Shown here: positions 1 through 11,450 of the stretch, piece by piece
How positions within the stretch are numbered: the first letter of the stretch is position 1
Layout: the number at the start of each line of letters is the position of its first letter
Origin: Azolla caroliniana
Lineage: Eukaryota > Polypodiophyta
Direction of reading: 5' to 3'
Assembly: GCA_043228905.1 (NCBI GenBank)
Contig: JBHGNT010000013.1
Span: 19,964,001 to 20,028,000, forward strand
DNA: 64,000 nt
Program-made: the position numbers and the translations under genes
Notes under the pieces: model-generated
The model's input: only the letters and a program-made list of their open reading frames with translations
What the model was told of the DNA's origin: nothing
The model's database searches: none

Positions 1-2740
1 TAAAGCATCCTATTTGTCTTATTTCACAGGTGGTGTTACTAGAATGGCTTGATGAGGTAGAAGTTAACAGGATGAAAAGTTATGGATAGTCAAGAAACTA
101 TAGACTTAGCATACCACTTCTTTCAAATATTCTTGAATGTATGGAATGTGCAATCACAGCAAATGAAGGTATAGGACAATGGAGATCTAAAACTTAAGGC
201 TTATATTGTTCATTCCGGGCTGGCCGTAATTTGTTCGTCTATTGGTTTCGCATTTTCGTTTTACACATGCAGAAACACTTATTCTTCTTACTAGTGCAGG
301 TGTGGATTCCAATAACTTTATCTGTATATATATAGTCTTTGCTGAGATTACTTTATCATCTATGACTTCGTTTGGCATAGGCAGGGGGTCAGCAAGCTCG
401 ATGATCATGGAAGAGGTTCGCGGTTGTGCTGCTGGTTTGTTAATTTCCAGAGGTATGAGGGGAACAATGTCTAGGAGTAGAAGTGGGAGTGGGAGTGGGA
501 GCATCTGTCTTAGGAGGGTGTCTGTCTGCCAAGTGTTGTCTTGCTCCCACCTGGCCAGAAAACGATGGACCTCACTTGTCACGTCCATTGCCATTTCATG
601 AGGTGCACGTGTTATGTCCTCTCACCTCTCTGCTGCTACAACCACATCCAGGAAGTAGGTTTCCTTACCTTATTGGAGTTGGATGATTGATCTGCCTGGA
701 GGAGATGAAGCTCAACGTCATCAGTGTAGTGTGTTTGCAATGAGGTTAATTGAACCCACTAGCTCAAGACAAGTGCAAGATAATTACTACAATGCCCAAC
801 TATCAATTACTAAGAGGAGGTTAGCCAATGCTTCACCGAAACACACAAGCAGACATTAATATTGAAATAATTAGGTGGAATTTACTCTAAGGGAAGTGGT
901 AGGAATAGCAAAAAAGAAGTTTCATGAAGAGACAATTGCTGGCATAAAAAAATAGACAATGTATCATTGATCTTCTATTGTTCATGGGTGGATGAGGATG
1001 TATATAGGACACACTAGAGAACAAGGTCAATTTGGCCAGTGTAGTGGATTCTCCAAGCCCAGGTACACATATTAGGAGCTTAAGGTTTGGAAGGGAACTG
1101 ATCCTTTTTTGGGTACTTGTCATCTACATGAGTGCCATCTACTAGAGTGCATTGTACATGGCCTTGTACGTACTATTGTGAATAGTACAGTACTCATCTC
1201 TGATGCTGTGTTGAGTCCGTCCTGTATCAATCTCAGTGTCGTGTCATTGTCCTAATCTGGCCATTGCTTATCATTTTTTCTGTAGTCATTATCTCGTATC
1301 TTTAGGTCTTGAGGGATTAGGTCAACCCTTCAGTTTTCAAACTCCAATGAATCTCACTGAGATGGAAGACAATGAAGCTGAATTTGTGTCCATTTTCTTC
1401 AGTAGCACCAAAAAGGCTAGAACTCGAATGCAAATATGCAATACAAGCCTAGAAAGAGGTGAGATACTAAAGAAGACATTATATAGAAAAATATTGGGCA
1501 AGGACTAGCCTTGCGACGCAGTAAGGATATGAGCATGAAGGATCCAGTGGTATTAGTGAACCATGGGCCTGAAATGAGCATAATGTTGGTTGAATTGTAC
1601 AATTGAGGGTAACAATGGTGGTTGGGTCAATGCATGCACACCAAGAACCAATGGTCCATATTTAACCCACTTATCATAGAAGCAAATATGGAGGCTAAAG
1701 TCATTGTCAATAGGTGGAACTACGCTCAAATTAGAAGCAAGGATATGAAAAAGACTATTCAACTCTTGATAGTGAAGACCAACCATCATTGAGGCAAGGG
1801 TCGGCTTTGTAATTGACCTCTTGCTTCAAACACAAACTTACACAGATCTTTGGAACAAACCATGATATTAAGAGGATATGATAGTGTCAAGTTTGTTAAC
1901 ACCTTGCTGAGGCAATTGAATGAAAGAAAAAAAGAGCTCTAGTAGAATATTGTGAGGGTATGATGGTGCCAAGCATGTTGAGACCTCATTGCGATAATTG
2001 AATGAAATAAAAAAAGACAATGGTTTCTATGGCTTTCTATAGAGGATGGTTTTCTTGGATTATAAGAAAGAAACAACTTTAGATAGGTGATAAGCAACAC
2101 TTGTAATGTGTAGAGAAAGATGTTTGCTTGAGGTGATGAAAAATTTATAGGTATAATGGAATAATGACTATACAATTGTCCATGATAGTGTACGAAGGTG
2201 ATGCATTTAAGACTCTTGGGGGAATGGAATTAGTTTGCTAGGTTTTTGGAACTAATCAGTTACTATAAACATCAATAAGATTTGTCGAAGAAAAATGAAG
2301 TGGTTGTCCTCATTAGTGTTACTAATGTAGTGTCTAAAATATAGTTTTTTTGCAATTATTGGATTAATGAATTAGATCAAAGTATGTATAGCTATTTTCA
2401 TTTTGCATGATTTTGAGTGAGGAAGTGAGTATCTAGCTCCATATTAACAAAATGCAACATAAAAAGGTCTCTTCTAATGATCTCCATCTACCATTGTCAC
2501 TTCATTGCTGTTCTCACTTCAATTGTGTCCATCAGTTCATTGTTCTCATTATTTTGGCCCTCAACAATCACAATGTCTCACAAAGAGATGGTTAGGCAAG
2601 ATGTAGCCATGAAAGTGAGCCAAAGCTAGAATATTGTGAGTCAAAGCACTTTCTATTGTTCATCACTTGATCCTCAAAACCATTTAAACTACTTGATGCC
2701 ATTTCTTTGGTGTTTTTTCTTCTCGGTCATCTTTACCTTA
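1..2740. other. Intergenic, no recognised gene
   Basis: AT-rich sequence with only short open frames. The longest (187-594, minus, 135 codons) matches no family I recognise and has no splice or promoter context. Positions 30-81 could be the last exon of a gene entering from the left: an acceptor-like pyrimidine-rich ...cacag is followed by 17 open codons and a TAG at 79-81. Nothing else supports that reading. Confidence 0.4.
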
Positions 2741-3136
2741 AGTTGAAAAACCAAACCAAACGTTTAGGGAAAAGTTGAAACCAAACAGAACCATTTAATA
2801 AAAAATTTAAACCTAACCATTTAAATCAAACTAATTAAACATCTAAATAAACAAAAATACATTAAATTAAATAAGCATTTAAGTTAAATTTATTAAATCA
2901 ATAAAAGAAACTTTATTCAACCATTAAATTAAATAAATATTTAAGTTAAATTAATTAAATTAATAAACTATTAAGGTAAAAAAAAAGTTAACCAAAAACC
3001 TATAAACCCAAGTTTTAGAACCAAACTAAACCGTTTATCAAAAATCCAAACCATTAAAAATTTTTGGGACCAATAAATCATTAAATCATGGCTTAACGAT
3101 TTAGTTTGGTTTGAGCTGAAACCATGCCCATTGCTA
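2741..3136 (-). mobile_element. Truncated hAT-like non-autonomous element
   Basis: AAACC/TTTAAA-rich sequence. Its reverse complement matches the complete element at 19180-19710 almost continuously, including the AATTAATTTAACTTAAATG core. The right terminus, GCCCATTGCTA at 3126-3136, is the inverted terminal sequence of the family. The opposite terminus and the flanking 8-bp duplication are missing, so this copy is cut on its left side. There is no coding capacity. Confidence 0.75.
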
Positions 3137-3990
3137 ATTCACGAGATAGGTTTTCCTTGTTTTCCCTAATCTTATGATGTGTATGTGTAGGTTAATTTTG
3201 AAATGATTGATGGTATGAATTGAATTAGAATCCTATAGTGTAATGTAACTATTAAGTGTGTCTTATCACTTGGTTAACTTGGGCATAGGGTTTTTGCCTA
3301 TGTAAGGAGGCTTGACTTATGTTGAGACTATGTTAGTGGAATATCAAGGAGGGTTGTGTTTGTTTCACATCGTCACTAATACTTTGGCGTCTCTCTCTTG
3401 CAAAGATGACACTTTTGTTTACTTATGTGTGAACATGCGCGAGGATATGTTACATTCCATTCCCCGATGGACTCAAAAGGCGTCACAAGGTTATATAGAG
3501 CTATGTGAGACATTTGTTTTCATATCATCATCAACCATAGTGAAAAGTGCACTTGCCCAAAACTAAGGACATTATTTGTACTTCCCAAGAGATTTTTATC
3601 ATCATAAAACTTGCATTTTTCTTTATTTGAGTCATTCTCTTGCTGTTTGTCATAGATGTCGGAGAGGCACTATTTAAATTAGTTTGGGTGTGTGTGTGAG
3701 TATTGGGGCAAGCTTCACCAATACGCAAACAAAGGTATTCACAAACAACGATTGTTTTATGTGTGGATTGGGGCATGCTTCCCAAGGTGGTTGACATAAA
3801 AGTAGGAAACACTTCCTTGGGAGATTGAAGCAATGCATTCTTATCTACATCTTGGAGACACAAAGAAGAAGAAGAAGAAGAAGATGTGGTGCATGTAGGA
3901 AACATTAGTTTTTGGCTTGGGATGTCCTCCTCCTCAAGGGCCTTGTACATTTTTTTTATTTGATTGAATCAGAGAGATCACCGACCAAAG
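3137..3990. other. Intergenic, no gene seen
   Basis: Short open frames only. A (GAA)n microsatellite lies at about 3863-3883. An upstream promoter for the gene at 4334 would lie at the right end of this stretch; ATTTATACATA near 4003-4013 is a possible TATA-like site. Confidence 0.4.
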
Positions 3991-4192
3991 TGAACGGAGT
4001 CACATTTATACATACATACTACATATGCACGCACGCGTATATACATACATACACACGTACAGAGTGAACAGAGAGAGGGCGAGAGAAAGCGAGATAGATC
4101 TACATTTTCCTTCTATCTGCATCTTTAGTGCTTCTGCTTCAGATATTATCACAGGAAAAATCTTCGATCTCCTACTTCGGATACTTTCACAG

Positions 4193-4216
4193 GTAAATTC
4201 TCCCCCTCCTCTCATA

Positions 4217-4252
<36 letters not shown>

Positions 4253-4313
4253 ACACGCTCATTGTCTTCGTCTTCTTCTCCTTTACAACTTTCTCTCTGT
4301 TTCGTTGATACAG
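4193..4313 (+). other. Candidate 5'UTR intron of the dehydrin-like gene
   Basis: A CACAG|GTAAAT donor at 4193 and a TTGATACAG|ATTCC acceptor ending at 4313 enclose 121 bp containing a CT-repeat tract. Placing an intron here leaves an ordinary short leader before the ATG at 4334. It also explains why the open frame upstream of that ATG, starting at 4025, is low-complexity and has no family resemblance. This rests on splice signals only. Confidence 0.5.
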
Positions 4314-4333
4314 ATTCCTCCATTTCTGCAACC

Positions 4334-4816
4334 ATGTCTAATGTTTTAGAGAAAATCGAAGATAAAATCAAAGATGTCCTTCACATCGATGGTGGTGATA
4401 AGAAGAAAGAGAAAGAGAAAGAGAAAGCTGAGGGTGTGAAAGATGGAAAGATCAAAGATAAAGAAGGTGAAGAAGAAGAAAAGAAGAAGAAGAAAGATAA
4501 GGGTGGCGTCGAGGAAGAGAAGGAGAAGAAAGATAAGAAAAGTAAGGAAGACGAATGTGAGAAATTAGAGAAGAAGAAGAAGGATAAGAAGAAAGATGAT
4601 GAGGAGGAAGGCGAAGAGAAAGAGAAGAAGAAGAAGAAGGACAAGAAGAAAGATGGTGATGATGAAGATGAAGAGAAAGAGAAGAAGAAAAAAGATAAAC
4701 ATAAGAATGATGATGATGATGAAGGTGAAGAGAAAGAAAAGAAACACAAAGATGAAGATAAGGAAAAGAAGAAGAAGAAGAAAGAAAAGAAAGAACACGA
4801 TTCAGATGATGAATAA
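4334..4816 (+). CDS. Lys/Glu/Asp-rich disordered protein, dehydrin-like (KS/HIRD11 type)
   Basis: A 160-residue, almost wholly charged protein. The start chosen is the ATG in good context (gcaaccATGtc) at 4334. An in-frame ATG at 4025 would add 103 low-complexity residues that look like translated leader and intron. Residues 1-20 (MSNVLEKIEDKIKDVLHIDG) form an amphipathic segment similar to the N-terminus of Arabidopsis HIRD11 and to the dehydrin K-segment. The C-terminus, KKKKKKEKKEHDSDDE, resembles the Lys tract plus Asp/Ser tail of KS-type dehydrins. The middle, residues about 79-135, holds three imperfect 19-residue repeats of the form KKKKDKKKDDEEEGEEKE. Dehydrins are hydrophilic stress proteins that protect membranes and enzymes and bind metals. 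No signal peptide or membrane segment is present. A generic Lys/Glu-rich protein, with the dehydrin likeness due to composition bias, is the main alternative. Confidence 0.6.
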   Translation: MSNVLEKIEDKIKDVLHIDGGDKKKEKEKEKAEGVKDGKIKDKEGEEEEKKKKKDKGGVEEEKEKKDKKSKEDECEKLEKKKKDKKKDDEEEGEEKEKKKKKDKKKDGDDEDEEKEKKKKDKHKNDDDDEGEEKEKKHKDEDKEKKKKKKEKKEHDSDDE

Positions 4817-4927
4817 AAGATCAGATCTGTTTTTTGGTGCATTTGCAGAATACAGTTTACAGGTTTAACCTTCAAATAAATGGTTTTATCCTTCATGATA
4901 GCTTATGTAATCTTCTGAAGGTGGTTA

Positions 4928-5074
4928 TAATCTTCACATTAATCCTAAAGCTTATGGTTTTCTGTAATCTTCACATTAATCATAAAGCTTATGGTTTTCT
5001 GCAATGTTCACCTTTATCCTAAAGCTTATGGGTTCCGGTAATTTTTTATTAATCGTAAAGTATTGTAGTTTCTG
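4928..5074 (+). repeat. 37-bp tandem repeat, about 4 copies
   Basis: Four tandem units of 37, 37, 37 and 36 bp built on TAATCTTCACATTAATCCTA plus AAGCTTATGGTTTTCTG. The first two differ at one position and the last two are more diverged. The array lies just 3' of the dehydrin-like stop codon, so it probably sits in its 3'UTR. Confidence 0.85.
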
Positions 5075-5146
5075 TAATCTTCTATCAACATGATGTGAAT
5101 CTTCTTCAACAGGTCTTATATTAGAGAAGTGATTTAATAAATTTTA

Positions 5147-5264
5147 ATTGTGGATTGCGGTAATGTCCTTTTTCAACTTTGGCCATGGTATGTGTTACGA
5201 GTATGAGATCTGATCATTGTGGATTGCGGTAATGTCCTTTTTCAACCTTGTCCATGGTATGTGT
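5147..5264 (+). repeat. Direct duplication, 69-bp period
   Basis: A block of about 49 bp starting ATTGTGGATTGCGGTAATG occurs at 5147-5195 and again at 5216-5264, with two or three differences. It follows the 37-bp array 3' of the dehydrin-like gene. Confidence 0.8.
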
Positions 5265-6000
5265 ATGGAAAGCAATTAAAAAGCTTCTTGTTTTCCTCTT
5301 CTTAATAGTTTTTCAAATGTTTCAGAGAATCAAAGAAACAAAAGATTGTCGTAGCTTTCTTCTACAAGATGTCTATGTAGATCTTAATAAATTGCATAAT
5401 TCTGAAATGTATATTGCGTATACCAATTTATGCACAGCTTCTATAACGAACATTACAATGCCATACCAAGACTAATTAATAGCTCCAATATGTTATGATG
5501 GTAAAATTCTAAGTTGGGGAAAAGATGGGTTTCTACGAAATCTGAGTTGGAGAAAAGACAAGGGAAGTTGGATTTGAGTTTGCCATTTTCGAAATCATTT
5601 TTCTGGGAGTAGGCTCGAGTAGCTTATTTTATGACAGGAAAGAGAGCTTATTATATGAAGCAAGAGGAAGAAGTCAATTTTATACTGCACAAAAACGCTT
5701 CTTGAATCGAAAAATCTGGATTGAAACTTGGTTTATTATGCTCCTTCACTGTATTTATCAGACTTGTGCTTTAAAATGACCTGTTTAGCCCTCTACAAGG
5801 CCATATACATCAATAACGCGTCCATGTTATACATTTCACCTCTTCTGAATTAGTTTTTTTAAATGTTGAGTTTTGGGTTTGTTATTGGTTAATCTGGCTA
5901 GCAATAAAGAGATTTACAATGTCTACATATTTTAGAATGGTTCTTTTGGCATTCTAATGTTTACAATTAATGCTTTGATGCAATAAATGTTCTTCTCACT
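5265..6000. other. Intergenic, no gene seen
   Basis: AT-rich, with short unrecognised open frames only. Confidence 0.4.
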
Positions 6001-7240
6001 GACTTCTTATTGCCAATGGCTTTTCTCTACATAATCAATCCATGAATTTAATTTTCATGGTTGAGCCAAAAACATTTCTTTTGAAATGTTATCATAGAGA
6101 TGGAACATTCTTCATTGTTCGTGGGGTAAAGCGACCCTACTGGGTAATAGGTGATTAAATCTTTCAATTCAAGTCACATTCCTCCGCCTTGAATCAAGAG
6201 TTCTCCAACAAATAATAACAGATCTTATGTAGGATTGAAATTTCATAAAATGATCATTCATCACAAATATTCCACATCCAATCTTTGATCAGTTTGCATC
6301 CAATCCCTGATCATTTTTAGGCTCCTGGAGAGTTTGAAAAGGAAGTATATTGGTCATATTTGTTAGCTTACGTAAAAGTTTATGCTCACTTTATATCACT
6401 ATACTTTTGTACTCACAATTATGACTCTCATATGGCTTGGGAGTTATATATAATATACATAAACATGCACTAGTGTAGGGCCTATTATGCACATTTATGC
6501 CACCATGTGGTGTGCACGTTGAAGTCAATTATTTCAGTTATATTTCTATGAGAACTTTGGCTGTTGGAATAATGTGTTTGCCACATGTCACAATGTGGCA
6601 GAAGTGATTAACCCTTGTAAAGCCAATACTACCCATTGTGATGATTGAAATCACATTAAAGTGCAAAGGAAGCATAATTAAAGGGGATCCCACATTCACA
6701 TACAGTTTAAGAAAGATAACGACGTGCCAAATGTAATGAGGATGTATACACATCATCAAATACGAGGATTAACAGACCAAAATATAATATCCATGAACTA
6801 ATAGTTCATGACTCACATGCTTTATGGCATGTTGATATTGTCCAAGCTAATATGCAAGCTAGTGGAAAGAGGTATTGTTTGTACTATAATGGAAATATAA
6901 CCATTCTATGGCCAATACTTCCCAATCAACCCCCAAAAAGTGAAAATTGCTTTTACCCATTTTAATGAAAATCTTGGCAAGGATGTTACAAATAATCCTA
7001 TACAATTTTCAATGACGAAATGGTGGAGCAAGGAACTATGAATTATGTAGATACACTAAACCCTTATTAGAGGAACATAAACACACATGTGGTGATATGC
7101 TACACAGATGATGATATGTTATGTATACTTGGTATGCCTCTTTCTCAAAGCATGTGAGGGTGTCCCTCGACATCTTGAAGGTTTTTACCTTCATGACTGC
7201 ACTTATACTTTTGCATTTGTTCGAGTTTTATCATTTAAAA
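6001..7240 (+). repeat. Segmental duplication block A upstream of UGT copy 1
   Basis: Several blocks match 14235-14990 in the same order and orientation. Examples are ATAATCAATCCATG at about 6032 and 14260, ATAATGAGGATGTATACAC against ATAATGAGGACATATACAC near 6735 and 14405, and CCTCGACATCTTGAAGGTTT near 7165 and 14917. Insertions and deletions separate the blocks. The two UGT genes downstream (copies 1 and 3) were therefore duplicated together with kilobases of upstream DNA. Confidence 0.75.
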
Positions 7241-8176
7241 TTCAACAATATGTGGTTTTAAAGATTCATTACATAGAAAATCAAATTTGCTTCATGACAA
7301 GGCTTGAGGAGTTTTAATATTGACATGAGCAAAATACTTGGTTGCTAATATTATTTTACCAAAAACACAGTACTTCACATTAGTTAGCAAAGTTGGTTGC
7401 TAATATTAGCAACCAAATAGTCGATAACACAAGAACTCGACAAAAGAACACTTGCGTTCTCATAAACACGACAACCATGATCTGCAAGAATATGAAAGAA
7501 ACTTGAGTATCAATTACAAATCTGTAAAGAATAGAAATTACATGGGCAATCCAAGTAAAAAAGACAAATTGATCATAAACATGTAGTGCTTTTGTTACTC
7601 GTATTTGTAGAGGTTATAGATGATGTGGTAAGCTGCCCATCTTGACCATGTGGGGTCTCTGCCTTTATTGTATCATACAATTTAATCCTTTAAATATCTT
7701 GCCAAAACAATACCATGACTAAAATGTCATCTTAACAAAGAATGTGTAGAAAATATCTCACCAATCAATCATTCTATCTTAACTTTTTCCATGATCAAAT
7801 CCTTGATCATTGACCTAGTAATTCTATGTACACTAAAGAAGTTGTATTTTCAAAGTCAATTGTGTGAAATTTGAATTTATTTTTGGTATCTTTTTACCAT
7901 TTCGAGTCATTCGTTTGTTTGGAAGAATTTCATTATCAATAAGTTGATATTTAAAGGTTAACAAAGAAATTCCACGTTTACATTAACAAATAATTGTTTC
8001 AAGAGGTGCATTGATAACAAATTAGAGTTGTAACCCACTTACACACATATATGAGTACATTGAATTTCAATTTCCCTTTGGAAGAAGAATATTCACATAT
8101 AGCAAACATGCCCACATACGCATACACATACATTCGGAATTGATCTCCATGAAGAATGTTAAAAAGATGACTATCT

Positions 8177-8242
<66 letters not shown>

Positions 8243-8731
8243 CCCCGTCTATGTACTCAAACACACACACACACATTATGCATGCATATAAACATACATA
8301 CATACAAATTTACAATATAATATAACGTGCATATTACTCCTAGTTTGTGCTAATGAAAATGGATAAAATAAAGCAATGGAAATTCTTTCGTGTGCTGGGA
8401 AATAAGACAAATACTTGGGTCCCAAACAAACTTGGGTAGATGTTAGCGGGAAAAGAATTTTATGAAAATAGATTGATAGATTTTATTGTCGTCCTCGGAA
8501 AAGAAGGTGACGATTAACAATGATGCAATCCATGGTACGTAGTCAATGAGGAAGATGACAGACAATCTATGATGATGTGATGACACGTTTCAAGAACCGA
8601 TGAGCTTATGAACAACTTCCTCCTCTCTCTCTCTCTCTCTCTCTCTCTTTTCAGATGGGGGTATTCTGAATGATAACTCTTCCTAATACCATAATATATC
8701 TAGATTCTACATATGTATGTATGTGTATGTG
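7241..8731. other. UGT copy 1 upstream DNA with CT microsatellites
   Basis: No gene seen. A (TC)n tract of about 60 bp lies at 8179-8239 and a shorter (CT)n at 8622-8648. The segment around 8480-8620 resembles 11770-11850 upstream of UGT copy 2 (both contain TTTATTGTC, a GTGACGATT/GTGACGACA block and AATGATGCAAT), so proximal promoter DNA was duplicated too. Confidence 0.55.
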
Positions 8732-8752
8732 GGTATACATATATATATATAT
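8732..8752 (+). promoter_or_regulatory. Possible TATA region of UGT copy 1
   Basis: A (TA)n run, TACATATATATATATATGTA, lies about 180 bp before the ATG at 8927, a spacing that suits a leader of about 150 nt. The run is also a simple repeat, so the assignment is tentative. Confidence 0.35.
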
Positions 8753-8926
8753 GTATGTATGTTAGCCTTTGCCATTTAACGCATCACTCAGTGGTGTTCA
8801 TTTAAGGTGCCATAAGAGCCACACAACTCATATTGTTTTACTTCAAGAGTCTATACATATTATCATCCCTACATCAAGTCACTACTACTCACTCCTCCTA
8901 CACTCTCTTCAAACCCTTGCAACAAT

Positions 8927-10513
8927 ATGAGTGCACACAAACACAACATGTCCCTCGCCTCCCCTCGCCCGCATGCTTTGGTCGTCCCATTCCCCGCCCA
9001 AGGCCACATCGGACCCATGATGCATCTCTCCATCAAGCTCGCAATGGACGCCGGGTTCGTCATAACATTCGTCAACACACACCACCACCACGCATCACTG
9101 AAGCATCACCTCGAGCCGCGTTTCCGTGAACACGGCCTCCATCATATCCACCTCGCCGAAGTCGTGAATGCCGGGCGTGACAGTGGCAACACCACCGGCT
9201 CGCAAGGCCTCATCGAGCTCTGCGAGTCCTTCTACAAATTAGGGCCCGCCTTTGAAGAGATGGTCGAATCGCTTCTCCCGATCGGCCATGATCCAGATGA
9301 GTCGGCCGCCCCCGGTACGAATCCTTCTTCCCTCCCACCTCTCACTTGTATTATATCGGATTTGTACAACTACTTCATGCAAGACATAGCCAACAAATTC
9401 GGGCTCAAATACCTGGCATTTTGGACGGCCTCCGCCGGCATGCTAGCTACGGCTATGTCGGTGGTGGCACACGGCCATCGGGCCCCACCTCCAGATCACG
9501 AGCACGTGCAGGAGCCTCTGATCACGTGGATCCCCGGCGTGCCACCATTGAAGAGGAGCGAGTTCAACGGATTCCTGCTCAATCCGGATCCAGAAGATCT
9601 CATGTACGGAATCTACCACACCTCCTACAAGCGTCTGCGGGAGGCAACGTGCATCGTCATCAACACATTCGAGGAGCTGGAGGCAGAATCGCTGGCGGCG
9701 TTACGGAAAGACAACGAGCCGGTGGAGGTATACTCAGTAGGCCCGCTGTTGCCCGATTCCTACTTGAATCATGCGTCGGAAAGGACAGAGAAGACAGGCG
9801 ATGGTGGCCACCACCACACAGTCGTCGCGGGGCTTCAGTCCTACCCAATGGCGGCACTGTGGAAGGAAGACGACAAGTGCTTACAATGGTTGAACAGGCA
9901 AGTTGTGGGGTCTGTCCTGTATGTGTCTTTCGGGAGCATTGCCATAATGAGCGGGGAGCAGTTCCAGGAACTGGCCATTGGATTGGAAGAGAGCGGGAGC
10001 CCTGTAGTGTGGGTCATCCGTCCGGACCTCATGGCCGGGGCCGGCGGCCGGGCCAGTTTCCCCGACGGCTTCTTGGAGAGGACCAAAGACCGCGTGTTCA
10101 TCATAGAATGGGCGCCCCAGCTGCAAGTGCTTGCCCACCCCTCGGTCGGCGGATTCCTTACACACTGCGGTTGGAACTCGACCCTAGAGAGCATCTCCGC
10201 GGGTGTCCCCACACTTGGCTGGCCGTATTTCTCCGACCAAATGCTCAACAACCGTTGCCTCATCGACAAATGGGGGCTCGGTCTCGAATTCGAACGGCAT
10301 CAAGATGATACCGATAATGTCATCGTGCGACGTGACGAGGTGGCTCGTAAGGTTCGCACACTTATGAGGAGAAGTGGTGATGGGGGGGATGCCCCGGCTC
10401 GACATGTGGCATCGGCGACTCGTTGGCAGGACACTGCCCGAGAGGCCATTCAAAACCCCAATGGGTCTTCCAATGTGGCCTTCGCGCGTCTTCTCAAGTC
10501 AATTCGTGGCTAG
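8927..10513 (+). CDS. UDP-glycosyltransferase (UGT family 1), array copy 1, intact
   Basis: An intronless 528-residue frame of normal length for a plant family-1 UGT. These enzymes move a sugar, usually glucose, from a UDP-sugar to a small-molecule acceptor in the cytosol. The N-terminal acceptor domain carries PFPAQGHIGPMMH, whose His27 fits the catalytic base, and CIISDL, whose Asp145 fits its activating Asp. The C-terminal donor domain holds a full PSPG box at 395-438: WAPQ at its start, HCGWNS in the middle, and a terminal D-Q, where Gln usually goes with UDP-glucose. The overall look (SIKLA..GFVITFVNT) is closest to UGT85/86-type enzymes; the acceptor cannot be read from sequence. The ATG follows a leader with no upstream in-frame ATG nearby, and the N-terminus aligns with copy 2. 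The gene is GC-rich in AT-rich surroundings. It is the only copy of the three with no frame defect. Confidence 0.95.
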   Translation: MSAHKHNMSLASPRPHALVVPFPAQGHIGPMMHLSIKLAMDAGFVITFVNTHHHHASLKHHLEPRFREHGLHHIHLAEVVNAGRDSGNTTGSQGLIELCESFYKLGPAFEEMVESLLPIGHDPDESAAPGTNPSSLPPLTCIISDLYNYFMQDIANKFGLKYLAFWTASAGMLATAMSVVAHGHRAPPPDHEHVQEPLITWIPGVPPLKRSEFNGFLLNPDPEDLMYGIYHTSYKRLREATCIVINTFEELEAESLAALRKDNEPVEVYSVGPLLPDSYLNHASERTEKTGDGGHHHTVVAGLQSYPMAALWKEDDKCLQWLNRQVVGSVLYVSFGSIAIMSGEQFQELAIGLEESGSPVVWVIRPDLMAGAGGRASFPDGFLERTKDRVFIIEWAPQLQVLAHPSVGGFLTHCGWNSTLESISAGVPTLGWPYFSDQMLNNRCLIDKWGLGLEFERHQDDTDNVIVRRDEVARKVRTLMRRSGDGGDAPARHVASATRWQDTAREAIQNPNGSSNVAFARLLKSIRG

Positions 10514-10893
10514 ACAACCTTCACTCCTATGATTATTGTTTTAACTTATTTATCAAAATAGATAAAGAAATAAGGTCACCAATGATGTGCACATTCATAT
10601 AGTTTAATAATGGATTCAGGTAGTGTACCCAATGCTGAAGTTGATATAATTGGCATATATATATTTGGCTTTATTATAAAAGAAGGAAATACATTACGTG
10701 AGGAGCTTCCTTGGATTCAGTGTTCAAATTTGATCCCGATAACTCCCTTGTACACCATTTTGCCTATCATGGAAAGTTTTACTAGTCTCATGTCTTGCTT
10801 GAAGACCATTTCCAATTGCTTTAACATATAGTGAAACGTTATACTTTTTTGTCTTTCTCGAAGACCATTTCCAATTGTTTAACATATAATGAC
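10514..10893 (+). repeat. UGT copy 1 3' flank with 59-bp duplication
   Basis: GAAGACCATTTCCAATTG starts at 10801 and again at 10860. The same motif followed by TTTAACATATAATGA lies 3' of UGT copy 2 at about 13878. AAAAGAAGGAAATACATT...GTGAGGAGCT near 10678-10708 recurs 3' of copy 3 near 18080-18110. The 3' flanks were therefore part of the duplicated unit. Confidence 0.75.
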
Positions 10894-11323
10894 ATTTTGT
10901 TTTTGTCTTTCCAACTACATTTTTGTCTTCCTTTAGAGATTTTTGTTGCTTGCCTATTTGTTGATTCCAATAGTTTAATTTGGCTTAAGCTCAATGTTGG
11001 TTTCATTCTCCAATTAGTGAAAAGCAATGTCAGTTTCTATATACGAGGAGGAGAGTAGGGAGGAAGAGAGAGGTTCATAGATACGAGGCCGAGTGAAGAA
11101 AGCTCAGCAGATTTAAGTTGGCTATGGTGGCAAGGCCTAGGGCAAGCCATGTCCATGTGCTAGCAAGCAAGGTGTCTAGTAGAAGCAAGGAAATTGGCAT
11201 GCATGTCTCCGTAGCCATCATATATTTGTATCTGAGATGGTGATGGTGGTAGTGGTGCTGATGACGATGATGTTATTAGAGGTTGAGGGGACTAAAAATA
11301 ATGGTGAGGTTGCCAAACCGGTT
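10894..11323. other. Intergenic, no gene seen
   Basis: No recognisable gene. Short open frames only. Confidence 0.4.
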
Positions 11324-11450
11324 TAGGGATAAGTTTGGTTTGGTTTGGTTTGGTTCAGGTTTGAGAACCCCAAAAAGGTTTAGGCTTAACCGGTTTGGCT
11401 TGGATAATGCCAAACTGGTTAAGCCTAGACCGAACCGTTGCCGATCCCTA
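11324..11450 (+). repeat. Short hAT-like fragment with internal hairpin
   Basis: GGTTTGGTTTGG-rich sequence running from TAGGGATAAG to CGATCCCTA, so the ends are roughly inverted (TAGGGAT / ATCCCTA). Inside, the 17-nt arm at 11383-11399 pairs with 11409-11425 with one mismatch. No 8-bp flanking duplication was found. It resembles the hAT-like family elsewhere in the window but is shorter and may be a separate subfamily. Confidence 0.5.

Noticed and set aside
30-81. Last exon of a gene entering from the left (acceptor at 29, stop at 79-81)
   Set aside because: Only 17 codons and no family resemblance. Kept as a remark, not called.
4025-4333. 103 extra N-terminal codons for the dehydrin-like protein from the ATG at 4025
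   Set aside because: They cover a CT microsatellite and a well-formed intron, and add nothing family-like.
4381-4896. Long minus-strand frame (171 codons, Ser/Phe-rich) opposite the dehydrin-like gene
   Set aside because: It is the antisense of a Lys/Glu repeat, which gives Phe/Ser without stops. The sense strand has the better start context and family resemblance.
8179-8241. Arg/Glu repeat protein read from the CT microsatellite (minus strand)
   Set aside because: Simple-repeat translation only.
9346-10308. 320-codon plus-strand frame inside UGT copy 1, and similar frames in copies 2 and 3
   Set aside because: Frame shadows of GC-rich coding sequence. The real frame carries the PSPG box.
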